From Acetivibrio clariflavus DSM 19732 (GTDB lineage Bacteria > Bacillota > Clostridia > Acetivibrionales > Acetivibrionaceae), in assembly GCF_000237085.1 (NCBI RefSeq), contig NC_016627.1, positions 1,240,001 to 1,304,000 of the forward strand: a stretch of DNA of 64,000 bases, read 5' to 3'. Every line of letters starts with the position of its first letter. Position 1 is the first letter of the stretch. Of the stretch, positions 8,775 through 16,670 are shown piece by piece. The notes beneath the pieces were generated by a model, which worked only from the letters and a program-made list of their open reading frames with translations, had not been told where the DNA came from and did not search any database. A program made the position numbers and the translations under genes.

Positions 8775-9990
8775 ATGTCAACACTATCAAAAGAACATAT
8801 AAAGCAATTAGTTCGGGAAAATAATTTCCAAAGCGTATCAGATGTAAATGCATATCTAAAAGACATTTTTAAAGATATTATTCAAGAACTGCTTGAGGCA
8901 GAACTTGAAGCAGAATTGGGTTATGCAAAAGATGATGTGGCAAATAAAAATACCGATAATAGCCGTAATGGTTATACACCAAAAAAATAAAAAGTGAGTT
9001 TGGTGAAATTGATATACAAGTGCCTAGAGATTGTAAAGGAGAATTTCAACCTAAAATTATCCCAAAATATCAGCGTAATGTTTCCGGAATTGAGGAAAAA
9101 GTTATAGCTCTATATGCAAGGGGAATGTCTACAAGAGATATTAGTCAGCAAATTGAAGAACTTTATGGATTCAGCCTGTCTCCGGAGATGGTTAGCAAGA
9201 TTACTGACAGAATTGCTCCAGAAATAAAAGAATGGCAGCAAAGACCTCTTGAACCTATATATTCTTTTATATTTATGGACGCAATTCATTATAAGGTAAA
9301 GGATGAAGGAAGAATAACAAACCGGGCAGCTTACGTTGTTCTAGGAGTTACTATTGATGGATATAAAGATATCTTAGGGATATGGATTGGTGATAATGAA
9401 TCGTCAAAATTTTGGCTTGGTGTACTGAATAACCTTAAAAATAGAGGAGTACAGGATGTTTTAATTTTTGTGTTGATGGACTTACCGGACTTAAGGAAGC
9501 CATAAATGCTGCATATCCAAAATCTGAAGTGCAGCGTTGCATAATACATCAGCTGAGAAATTCTTTTAAGTATGTGCCATACAAAGACCTAAAAGCATTT
9601 AGTAATGATTTCAAAGAAGTATATCATGCTATTAATGAAGAAATAGCATTAGAAAAACTTTATGAACTTAAAGAAAAGTGGGGAAAGGAATATCCTTTTG
9701 CAATACGTAGTTGGGAAAATAACTGGGATGTTATAAGTCCATTTTTCAAATTTCCAGAAGAAATACGAAAAATAATTTATACTACAAATATAATTGAAGG
9801 ACTACATCGTCAGTTTCGTAAGGTCACAAAAACAAAAACAATATTTCCAACAGACAGTTCACTAGAAAAGATTTTATATTTAGCATCAATGAATGTAGTA
9901 AAAAAATGGACACAACGTTACAAAAACTGGGATAGAGTACTTAGCCAATTGGTAATCCAATATCCAGGTAGGCTGGAAGAGTATATTTAA
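8775..9990 (+). pseudogene. IS256 (mutator-type) transposase with two frameshifts
   Basis: Three consecutive frames (8775-8990, 8991-9505, 9506-9990) form one IS256 transposase of about 405 residues. Landmarks: LLEAELEAELGY near the N-terminus, YARGMSTRDISQQIEELYG, FMDAIHYKVKDEG (first catalytic Asp), VDGLTGLKEAI (second Asp), CIIHQLRNSFKYV, and TTNIIEGLHRQFRKVTK (Glu). The first break is in a run of seven A (8 would keep the frame) after NGYTP; the second is in a run of five T (6 would keep it) just before the second catalytic Asp. Both are single-base losses in homopolymers, so either real decay or read errors are possible. AGGAGGAG precedes the start. Confidence 0.88.
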
Positions 9991-9993
9991 AAG

Positions 9994-10053
9994 CATTCAC
10001 CCCCACCGCCCTCAAGGGCTCATCCTCATCGCCGGATGGGCTAGACCTCACAA
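9994..10053. other. GC-rich patch inside the IS256 tail
   Basis: The stretch CACCCCCACCGCCCTCAAGG and what follows is clearly richer in G and C than anything around it. It contains small inverted repeats (GCCC-TCAA-GGGC, and CATCC with GGATG). It lies just after the transposase stop. I do not recognise it. Confidence 0.4.
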
Positions 10054-10087
10054 AATTAAAAATATAGGTTTAAAAGGCTAATACTGA

Positions 10088-10164
10088 CCATTATAAATGA
10101 TTATTGCCAGATTTAATCAAGTTTATGTATAAAACTTAATAAATCCGGCAATAATATACAATGG
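10088..10164. repeat. Long imperfect hairpin inside the IS256 tail
   Basis: The core arms ATTATTGCCAGATTTA (10100-10115) and TAAATCCGGCAATAAT (10140-10155) match at 15 of 16 positions, and pairing continues inward (ATCAAGTTT with AAACTTAAT, one bulge) and outward (CCATT at 10088 with AATGG at 10164). It has no U-rich tail, so it is not a simple terminator. It could be a small nested element or a structural part of the IS. Confidence 0.6.
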
Positions 10165-10321
10165 AAAGGCAATAAAAAACAATATTCTGTAAACCTTGTC
10201 AACTAAAATTTACTTGCTAAAGAAGGATTACATAAATTATGATACACAAAATTACTTACATTCCCATTCAATACAAGGCTTAAAATTATCAAAATATAGT
10301 GAAAATTGAATAATGATTTAT

Positions 10322-11158
10322 TTAAACTTTAGGTATATTTCTTCCATAAAAGATTTCGGTCATTTCTTTTTTTAATTTCTGTTTGATTTTTCTCCTTTCA
10401 CTTGGATGTAAATCCTTCTTTGATACACCGAACAAGTAATTGTCCAAATCCAAATTTTTGATTAGCATTTTGGTATGGAATATATTCTCCTGGTACACGT
10501 TAACATCCACAATGTGGTATTGATCTTTTGTATCGGTGTCAATATAGTTTTGTATGGAATTTATCTTATGGTCAATAAACAGTTTTTTGCCTTCTACATC
10601 ACGGGTAAAGCCTCTAACTCTGTAATCTATGGTTATAATATCCGACTCAAAACTGTGTATGAGATAATTGAGAGCTTTCAGTGGTGATATACGGCCACAT
10701 GTAGATACATCAATATCAGCTCTAAAAGTGCTTATACCGTCATCAGGATGACTTTCAGGATAAGTATGCACTGTTATGTGACTCTTATCTAGATGCGCAA
10801 GTACAGTCTCAGGAACAGGACCTGGAGATTCTACTTGGTTTGGGTCATCACTATGGCTTTGCTCTTGGTTATGAGGGTTATTAATTTCCTCTTCGCAAAT
10901 GAGCATGGTAACACTAGCACCCTGTGGTTCGTAATCCTGACTTGAAATATTCAAAATATTGGCACCGATAATATTTGAAACATTTGTGAGTATTTTAGTC
11001 AATCTTTCGGCATTATACTGCTCATCAATATATTCAATATAGCCTTTTCTGTCCTCAGGGGTTTTGGCATAACAAATATCGTAAATATTAAAGCTTAAAG
11101 TTTTGGTTAAATTATTGAAACCATAAAGTTTTAACTTTTTTAAAGATTTAATTTCCAT
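10322..11158 (-). CDS. speD: S-adenosylmethionine decarboxylase proenzyme, E. coli SpeD type
   Basis: 278 residues. It makes decarboxylated S-adenosylmethionine, the aminopropyl donor for spermidine. The chain matches the E. coli-type enzyme along its length: [38 protein letters not shown], the self-cleavage site [17 protein letters not shown] (the Ser becomes the pyruvoyl group), [20 protein letters not shown] and YRVRGFTRD. Between the beta-chain core and the cleavage site is an acidic, polar linker (about residues 95-115) that is longer than in E. coli. The start is placed at MEIKSL because GAGGGAATCATT precedes that ATG; an ATG 33 bases earlier is less likely. No spermidine synthase gene is adjacent. 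Confidence 0.93.
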   Translation of the reverse strand: MEIKSLKKLKLYGFNNLTKTLSFNIYDICYAKTPEDRKGYIEYIDEQYNAERLTKILTNVSNIIGANILNISSQDYEPQGASVTMLICEEEINNPHNQEQSHSDDPNQVESPGPVPETVLAHLDKSHITVHTYPESHPDDGISTFRADIDVSTCGRISPLKALNYLIHSFESDIITIDYRVRGFTRDVEGKKLFIDHKINSIQNYIDTDTKDQYHIVDVNVYQENIFHTKMLIKNLDLDNYLFGVSKKDLHPSERRKIKQKLKKEMTEIFYGRNIPKV

Positions 11159-11500
11159 AATGATTCCCTCATTCCTATAATGATAGTCCATGATAATTAT
11201 AAGTTCATAATAGTATTTTGTAAATGGTTCGTAAGAAATATATATAATTCCGTAAAAAATATAAATGCGTCAGAAAGCATAATAAAATATATATATATTA
11301 AATATAATTTTCGCTAAGTTTAAAAAACACTGAACAATAAAAAAGTGATATAATTATATATCAAAAGACAGCGCAACAACTTAAATTTTTGTTGTTCAAC
11401 ACAATAAATGCTTCGGGATTTTTGCGGCTTGAGAACATTAAACTTATTAAATTTTGCATGATAATTTGAAATGAGACTTTGCCGAAGGAGGAACAGCATA
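11159..11500. other. Divergent promoter region between speD and the dehydrogenase gene
   Basis: No gene seen. A GTGATATAAT extended -10 box (11345-11354, plus strand) lies about 147 bases before the dehydrogenase start. A run of TATATATATATTAAATATAA sits at about 11289-11308. Confidence 0.45.
11345..11354 (+). promoter_or_regulatory. Extended -10 promoter box
   Basis: GTGATATAAT, a TG-N-TATAAT extended -10 element, with no convincing TTGACA-like -35. It would drive the 2-hydroxyacid dehydrogenase gene. The same ten bases recur upstream of other genes in this window. Confidence 0.45.
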
Positions 11501-12460
11501 GTGGCTAAAATATGTATTTTGGATGCTAAAACCCTTGGAAACGATGCAGATTTGTCAGGGTTGTCGAAATTGGGAGAAGTGACAGTATATGATATTACAA
11601 AGCCTGATGAGGTTGCGGATAGAATTAGGGAACAGGAAATAGTCATAACAAATAAAGTGGTTCTCAATGAAAGTAATATGAAAGATGCTTCAAATTTAAA
11701 GCTTATTTGTGTTGCTGCAACGGGAACAAATAATATTGATTTGGAATATGCAAAGACAAGATCTATAGCAGTTTCAAATGTGGCAGGATATTCTACCAGT
11801 AGTGTATTGCAGCATACTTTTGCCATGTTGTTTTATCTTATGGAAGATCTCAGGTATTATGATGAATATGTAAAATCAATGAGTTATTCAAAGAGTGATA
11901 TATTTACTCATCTTGACAAACCTTTCGAAGAACTTGGCGGCAAAACATGGGGGATTATTGGGCTTGGAGCCATAGGAAGTTCAGTGGCATCTCTGGCAAA
12001 AACATTCGGATGCAGGGTTGTTTATTATTCAACTACAGGGAAAAATAATAATTTACAATATGAGAGGGTTGAGTTGGACGAGCTGCTTAAGCAATCGGAT
12101 ATAGTGTCCATACACGCACCGCTGAACGATAAAACCAGAAATCTTATAGATTATAAGAGACTTCAGACAATGAAGAAAAGCGCCATTCTTTTGAACTTAG
12201 GTAGAGGCGGAATAGTTAATGAATTAGATCTTGCAAAGGCTTTGGATGATGATTGGATAAGAGGGGCAGCTCTCGATGTCCTTGAAATCGAACCCGTTAA
12301 TCCGGATAATCCTCTATTGAATCTGAAAAATCCGGATAAATTGCTTATTACACCTCATATAGCCTGGGCAAGTGTTCAGGCCAGAAAAAGGCTTATCAAT
12401 GAGCTGGAACTGAATATTAAGGCTTTTCTGAACAATGAATACAGAAATAGAGTGAATTGA
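11501..12460 (+). CDS. D-2-hydroxyacid dehydrogenase (hydroxypyruvate/glycerate dehydrogenase type)
   Basis: 319 residues. It is an NAD(P)-dependent oxidoreductase acting on a 2-keto acid. The start is GTG, with AGGAGG 9 bases upstream (11486-11491); an ATG 30 bases earlier lies before the Shine-Dalgarno sequence. The Rossmann motif is GKTWGIIGLGAIGSSVA (about residue 145). Catalytic residues: Arg in LNLGRGGIVNE, Glu in ALDVLEIEPV, and His in ITPHIAWAS. The Ala-Trp after the His is common in the glycerate dehydrogenase/hydroxypyruvate reductase branch. The substrate cannot be fixed from sequence. It is a single-gene unit that ends at a clear terminator. Confidence 0.9.
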   Translation: MAKICILDAKTLGNDADLSGLSKLGEVTVYDITKPDEVADRIREQEIVITNKVVLNESNMKDASNLKLICVAATGTNNIDLEYAKTRSIAVSNVAGYSTSSVLQHTFAMLFYLMEDLRYYDEYVKSMSYSKSDIFTHLDKPFEELGGKTWGIIGLGAIGSSVASLAKTFGCRVVYYSTTGKNNNLQYERVELDELLKQSDIVSIHAPLNDKTRNLIDYKRLQTMKKSAILLNLGRGGIVNELDLAKALDDDWIRGAALDVLEIEPVNPDNPLLNLKNPDKLLITPHIAWASVQARKRLINELELNIKAFLNNEYRNRVN

Positions 12461-12472
12461 AGGATAGAGTAA

Positions 12473-12518
12473 AAAATTGATGGAGCATCATGTATAAGAC
12501 GCTCCATCAATTTTTTTA
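12473..12518. terminator. Terminator after the 2-hydroxyacid dehydrogenase gene
   Basis: ATTGATGGAGC (12476-12486) pairs perfectly with GCTCCATCAAT (12501-12511), then TTTTTTT. Confidence 0.9.
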
Positions 12519-13097
12519 CAATAAGCTTAAGTGGAAATGATGCTTTCCGCTTCTGCAATTTCTACGAAAGATAAAATAAGTCAGGGTAGAGCGGAGATTA
12601 ATTACTAATTTTAAGTAGAAGCGGTGATTTTTTAACATTACCACTGCTTTAGACATAGTAATGTTAAAAAGGACTTTACTTTTCATCTAGCAGCTTTGAT
12701 AATTTGGGCTGTTGGCAATGTTATTCCCTATAACCGCTGCCGTTGAAGAACAACAAAAGAAATACCAGGATGAAGAAGAGTATTTCACAGTTGTCTCCAA
12801 AGATACCCTTATTGCATGACATTAAACATCAACTCCTTTTCTTTGATACTACATACTATTCAATATTGTTGGAGTTTGTTACAAAAAAAGAGTACTAAGT
12901 GATGGAATTATGAATTTTACATATTATGTAAAAGGAGTATAAGATTAATGCGGTAATCTTTAAAAAACAGCTTTTTGTGATATAATATTGCAAGTGTTAT
13001 ATTTGCGCTTTGAATAAAGTTTTACCTTACCACAGTTAATTTTATGGATTAAGGGATAAGACAAGTTTGCACGTGAAGAATGGAGGTTTTTTATATA
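12519..13097. other. Long spacer with a perfect hairpin and a coding relic
   Basis: No intact gene. A perfect 13-base inverted repeat (TTTTTAACATTAC at 12629-12641, GTAATGTTAAAAA at 12658-12670) is present. At 12718-12819 a short frame reads MLFPITAAVEEQQKKYQDEE..., 33 codons without a ribosome binding site, and may be a decayed gene fragment. A GTGATATAAT box at 12977-12986 probably starts the methyltransferase transcript. Confidence 0.4.
12977..12986 (+). promoter_or_regulatory. Extended -10 promoter box
   Basis: GTGATATAAT about 112 bases before the methyltransferase start; no clear -35. Confidence 0.45.
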
Positions 13098-13967
13098 ATG
13101 TTGCTTGCTGACGGCTGGAAGGATTATGAATTGATAGATACCGGAAATGGCGAAAAACTTGAGAGGTGGGGGAAATACATATTAAGAAGGCCCGATCCTC
13201 AAATAATTTGGCCTGTAAACGGTAACAGCAAATTATGGACTAAAGCTGATGCCCATTACCACAGAAGTTCAAGCGGGGGAGGAAAGTGGGAATTTAAAAG
13301 AAAACTTCCGGAAAGATGGCAGATATCTTATAAAGGAATGTCCTTTCATATTGAGCCTACAGGTTTCAAACATACCGGTCTTTTTCCTGAACAGGCCGTT
13401 AACTGGGATTGGATAATAGACAAAATACGTTCTGCCAAAAGGCCTATAAAGGTACTAAACCTTTTTGCATATACTGGAGGGGCAACAGTTGCCGCTGCGT
13501 TTGCGGGTGCCTCGGTATGTCATGTGGATGCTGCAAAAGGTATGGTACAATGGGCAAAAGAGAACATTAGTCTCTCCGGGCTTGCGGACAGACCAGTCCG
13601 ATTCATCGTAGATGATGTAATTAAGTTTGTTCAAAGGGAAAAGAGAAGAGGAAACCTCTATGATGCTGTAATAATGGACCCTCCGTCTTATGGTCGGGGA
13701 CCTAAGGGAGAAGTTTGGAAAATTGAGAATGAGTTGTATCCTTTGGTTGAGCTGTGCATGGATGTGTTGTCAAAAGAACCCCTCTTCTTTCTTATAAATT
13801 CCTATACTACCGGATTTTCACCGATAGTGGTGGAAAATATACTAAAGATGACATTAGGAAAGAAACATAAAGGGGTTATTTCCTCGGGCGAAGTTGGAAT
13901 TCCGGTATCTTCAACGGGGTTGGTTCTTCCTTGTGGTATTTTTGGCCGTTGGGAGGCAAAAAGTTGA
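13098..13967 (+). CDS. Class I SAM-dependent methyltransferase, RlmK/RlmI-like (probable rRNA methyltransferase)
   Basis: 289 residues. SAM-binding motif I is VLNLFAYTGGATVAAAFAGA, followed by the acidic end of strand 2 (VDAAKGMVQWAKEN), the D-D in FIVDDVIKFV, and catalytic-type motif IV MDPPSYGRGPKG. This set fits the SAM methyltransferase family that includes the 23S rRNA m5C/m7G enzymes; the exact target is unknown. The N-terminus HIEPTGFKHTGLFPEQAVNW is characteristic of the group. The start is at 13098: GGAGG is 11 bases upstream, while the ATG at 13080 overlaps that GGAGG. The stop overlaps the next start by one base (TGATG), so the two RNA-modifying enzymes are translationally coupled. 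Confidence 0.88.
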   Translation: MLLADGWKDYELIDTGNGEKLERWGKYILRRPDPQIIWPVNGNSKLWTKADAHYHRSSSGGGKWEFKRKLPERWQISYKGMSFHIEPTGFKHTGLFPEQAVNWDWIIDKIRSAKRPIKVLNLFAYTGGATVAAAFAGASVCHVDAAKGMVQWAKENISLSGLADRPVRFIVDDVIKFVQREKRRGNLYDAVIMDPPSYGRGPKGEVWKIENELYPLVELCMDVLSKEPLFFLINSYTTGFSPIVVENILKMTLGKKHKGVISSGEVGIPVSSTGLVLPCGIFGRWEAKS

Positions 13968-14695
13968 TGAGCCTCCATAAAAGTATTAAAATTAATATTT
14001 TGTACGAAGACAATCATTTGCTGGTGGTGGAAAAACCCGTTAATGTTCCTGTCCAGAAGGACAGCAGCAATGATATTGATATGCTTACACTTCTAAAAGA
14101 GGATTTGAAGGTTAGGTATAACAAGCCGGGCAATGTTTATTTGGGACTTGTTCATCGTTTGGACAGGCCTGTTGGCGGTGTAATGGTTTTTGCCAAGACT
14201 TCAAAAGCAGCATCAAGATTATCAGACCAGGTGCGTACGAGAGGACTTGGCAAAACTTATGTCGCAGTGGTTCACGGTAAGTTGGACAGCAGGAAAGGAA
14301 GGCTTGAGAATTATCTTTTAAAGGACGAAAAAGCCAATAGGGTAAGTATTGTATCACCTGAGGTAAAGGGTGCCAAACAGGCAATCTTGGACTTCTATGT
14401 TATAGGGGAGGCTAAGGGCTTTACCCTGGTCAAGATTGATTTGCATACGGGTCGTTCCCATCAAATAAGAGTACAATTTTCTCATATCGGCCATCCTTTG
14501 TATGGAGATCAGCGTTACGGAAACAAGGTTAATAAGGTAGGTCAGCAAATAGCACTATGGTCTTATGGAATAGGATTTAAGCACCCTACTACGGGGGAGG
14601 AACTGGAATTTCTGTGTAAACCGCCTGATTTAGAGCCTTGGAACTGGTTTGGAGAAGTTTCGGATAAAATAAGTAACACTGGTTGCATTACATGA
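13967..14695 (+). CDS. RluA-family RNA pseudouridine synthase
   Basis: 242 residues. Family motifs: ILYEDNHLLVVEKPVNVPVQ, the catalytic GLVHRLDRPVGGVMVFAKTS (Asp after Arg-Leu), RGLGKTYVAVVHG, KGFTLVKIDLHTGRSHQIRV and HPLYGDQRYG. There is no S4 domain, as in short RluA/RluE-like members. It would convert uridines of 23S rRNA or tRNA to pseudouridine; which position is unknown. Its ATG overlaps the stop of the methyltransferase gene, so both RNA-modification genes form one unit. The left end of an IS1182 element lies 36 bases after the stop. Confidence 0.92.
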   Translation: MSLHKSIKINILYEDNHLLVVEKPVNVPVQKDSSNDIDMLTLLKEDLKVRYNKPGNVYLGLVHRLDRPVGGVMVFAKTSKAASRLSDQVRTRGLGKTYVAVVHGKLDSRKGRLENYLLKDEKANRVSIVSPEVKGAKQAILDFYVIGEAKGFTLVKIDLHTGRSHQIRVQFSHIGHPLYGDQRYGNKVNKVGQQIALWSYGIGFKHPTTGEELEFLCKPPDLEPWNWFGEVSDKISNTGCIT

Positions 14696-14732
14696 CCTTC
14701 AAAAATATTAGATATCTGCTTGATAATTTTAT

Positions 14733-14781
14733 GGGGCTGTTGCATTACAGATTAGTAATCGTAATGCAATAGCCCCTTTTT
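14733..14781. terminator. Terminator-like hairpin at the left end of the IS1182 element
   Basis: A 16-bp stem with a single internal mismatch, 12-base loop and T5 tail. By position it can terminate the methyltransferase/pseudouridine synthase transcript, and it is also the IS terminus. Whether the IS brought it or landed at an existing terminator is not decidable here. Confidence 0.7.
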
Positions 14782-14900
14782 ATTTAAAATTAATATATTT
14801 TATCCTTAAAACGTTGTCTTTTATTTGTTGATCCTGAAAAAAGGGTATACTAAATAAACGACACACACTTCGCTAATTATACAATAAATATTTTTTATGT

Positions 14901-16523
14901 TTATGCTGTCTTTATTGGATGTAAATACGTGGCACATCGTTGTGATTGAATTTTGTTATGCAGTTTGTTTACATTATGTGCTAAAGCAAGAAGAATGCAT
15001 TCTGCTAAGATGTTCTTTTTGCCTCTACACAAGAAACGTCTGAATCCCATATCTTGTTTTATTTCTCCAATAACCCCTTCGACCTGAATACTCCGATTTA
15101 TTCTGAGTTCGATTCCTTCTTCACTGAGGATTCTTTCTAAGGCTTCCTCACGTTTTTGCTGGAATAATTTAGATACCTCAAGACGTTTAGTCCGTTCTTC
15201 CAGCGGTTTTTTGCTGTTTCCCTTAATGCATTTTGATTTGAAAGTACATTCACTACAATCTTCACATGTGTAGCAGGTTTTCTTACTTATATATCCTGTT
15301 TTGCTTTTACTGAACTTTATTCCTGTTACTACAAGCCTTTTTCCGTTACTACATATGTAAATATCCTTTTCTTTGTCATATATCATATTTTCCTTTATGC
15401 TAATATCTGCTTTATACTTACGTGTCCTACTAATTTCATAATTGGATGGTTTAATAAAGGCACGTTGGTTGTTTTCATCAAGATAAACGTAATTTTCCTC
15501 ACTTTCATACCCTGAATCAGCAACTATATTTTTGTAAGTATACCTCAAATGACTTTTGATACTGTTTAAGAATGGTATTAGAGTGGTTGTATCTGTAGGC
15601 TGAGGACCAGCACTTATCCATACTATGTATTCAGCATCTACTCCAAACTGAATATTGTAACCAGGTTTTAATTGCCCATTCTTCATAGCATCTTCTTTCA
15701 TTCTCATGAAGGTTGCATCAGGGTCTGTTTTTGAAAAACTATTTCTTTCTCCCATGGTATGTAAATGCTTATTATATTTCTTAAGTCTTGATATGTATTC
15801 ATCCAGCTGTTCCAATGTTTTTTGGAGAGGAGATTTTCTTTTTCCTATTCCATAGACAAATTCGATATTTTCATCCTTTTTTATTTTGCATAGTTTACGC
15901 CTAAGCTTTTTTAGATGATACATTTTGATTTTATCTCCATATACAATTTTAAATCCGTAATCTTCTTCTGCTTTCTTAAAAAATGCAGGAATCTTATCCA
16001 TAAGTTTTCGCTGATTTTTAGTAACAGAACCTTTCCAGACAAAAGTATATTTGTTTGAAGAAGCTTCAATTTTTGTCCCATCAACAAAAAGATTCTTCAT
16101 TGAAAGTTCTCCACATTCAGCAAGTATTTCAGTAAATTGTGCCATAAGATTTTCTGAAACAGGTGCAAAATGAAGGCTCCGAAATCTCGCTATTGTTGTA
16201 TAATCTGGAGCAGGAGACCCTTCAAGAAGGTACATAAAGTTGATATCTCTCTTACAAGCACTTTCAATTTTTCGAGTAGTATAACAATTATTCATATATC
16301 CGTAGAGCATGACCTTCAGCATCTGTGTTGGGGTTGCTTGTTTTTTCCTTATACGGGAATAGGTCTTATATAATTCTGTTAAATCCATCTCCTCCACTAT
16401 CTGACCCAGCAACCTGACAGAATCATCATTAGGTATCATGTACTCAATATTTAACGGTAATTTTAATTGATAGAAATCACCGCGAATGGTATAATCTTTA
16501 TGTGTTAAATTATTTAGTGGCAT
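14901..16523 (-). CDS. IS1182-family transposase, full length
   Basis: 540 residues without interruption. N-terminal DUF772-type region (TPTQMLKVMLYGYMNNCYTT, GSPAPDYTTIARFRSLHF), then the DDE core: NLFVDGTKIEASSNKYTFVW (first Asp), NIVADSGYESEENYVYL (second Asp), and QVEGVIGEIKQDMGFRRF (Glu). A Cys-rich zinc-binding-like insert (CYTCEDCSECTFKSKC) lies between the second Asp and the Glu, as usual in this family. It is the only transposase of the three in this window with an unbroken frame, so this element may still be mobile. Confidence 0.93.
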   Translation of the reverse strand: MPLNNLTHKDYTIRGDFYQLKLPLNIEYMIPNDDSVRLLGQIVEEMDLTELYKTYSRIRKKQATPTQMLKVMLYGYMNNCYTTRKIESACKRDINFMYLLEGSPAPDYTTIARFRSLHFAPVSENLMAQFTEILAECGELSMKNLFVDGTKIEASSNKYTFVWKGSVTKNQRKLMDKIPAFFKKAEEDYGFKIVYGDKIKMYHLKKLRRKLCKIKKDENIEFVYGIGKRKSPLQKTLEQLDEYISRLKKYNKHLHTMGERNSFSKTDPDATFMRMKEDAMKNGQLKPGYNIQFGVDAEYIVWISAGPQPTDTTTLIPFLNSIKSHLRYTYKNIVADSGYESEENYVYLDENNQRAFIKPSNYEISRTRKYKADISIKENMIYDKEKDIYICSNGKRLVVTGIKFSKSKTGYISKKTCYTCEDCSECTFKSKCIKGNSKKPLEERTKRLEVSKLFQQKREEALERILSEEGIELRINRSIQVEGVIGEIKQDMGFRRFLCRGKKNILAECILLALAHNVNKLHNKIQSQRCATYLHPIKTA

Positions 16524-16539
16524 AAATACATTTTACACC

Positions 16540-16569
16540 AAATTCCGGACTTTTCGAAGTCCGGAATTT
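16540..16569. terminator. Perfect 13-bp hairpin with TTCG loop before the IS1182 transposase
   Basis: AAATTCCGGACTT, loop TTCG, AAGTCCGGAATTT. It lies 17 bases upstream of the transposase ATG, in the leader. Such hairpins can block read-through transcription from outside or hide the start site; UUCG is an especially stable RNA loop. Confidence 0.6.
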
Positions 16570-16670
16570 GCTTTTTAGACACAAAAGGACTGTTACACTA
16601 ATTTTCTTAGTGCAACAGCCCCATGACTATTAAGATTTCATATATAATACTTGAGTTTTGCTTTTGTAAA

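Larger units (their letters stand above)
8686..10265 (+). mobile_element. IS256-type insertion sequence, 1580 bp, with 8-bp target duplication
   Basis: The ends are imperfect 28-bp inverted repeats: 8686-8713 (GAGGATGTAAAAAATCTTGT...) and the reverse complement of 10238-10265 (GGGAATGTAAGTAATTTTGT...), 20 of 28 positions equal by hand alignment. Outside is a perfect 8-bp direct repeat ATTCAATA at 8678-8685 and 10266-10273, the duplication length usual for IS256. The element holds a broken transposase gene, and 275 bases to its right that contain a GC-rich patch and a long hairpin, which is more than IS256 elements normally carry after the transposase. Confidence 0.82.
14731..16624 (-). mobile_element. 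IS1182-type insertion sequence, about 1.89 kb, apparently intact
   Basis: The ends carry a 14-bp perfect inverted repeat ATGGGGCTGTTGCA (14731-14744) and TGCAACAGCCCCAT (16611-16624); the outer AT may be flank. Each end also folds on itself: the left end forms a 16-bp hairpin (14733-14748 with 14761-14776) followed by TTTTT, and the right end forms GGACTGTTACACTAA against TTAGTGCAACAGCCCC. No clear target duplication longer than AT is seen. It lies between the pseudouridine synthase gene and the anti-sigma/A2M gene. Confidence 0.85.

Noticed and set aside
8985-9005. Programmed frameshift in the IS256 transposase at the A7 run
   Set aside because: IS256 transposases are single frames, and a second break follows; decay or read error explains both better.
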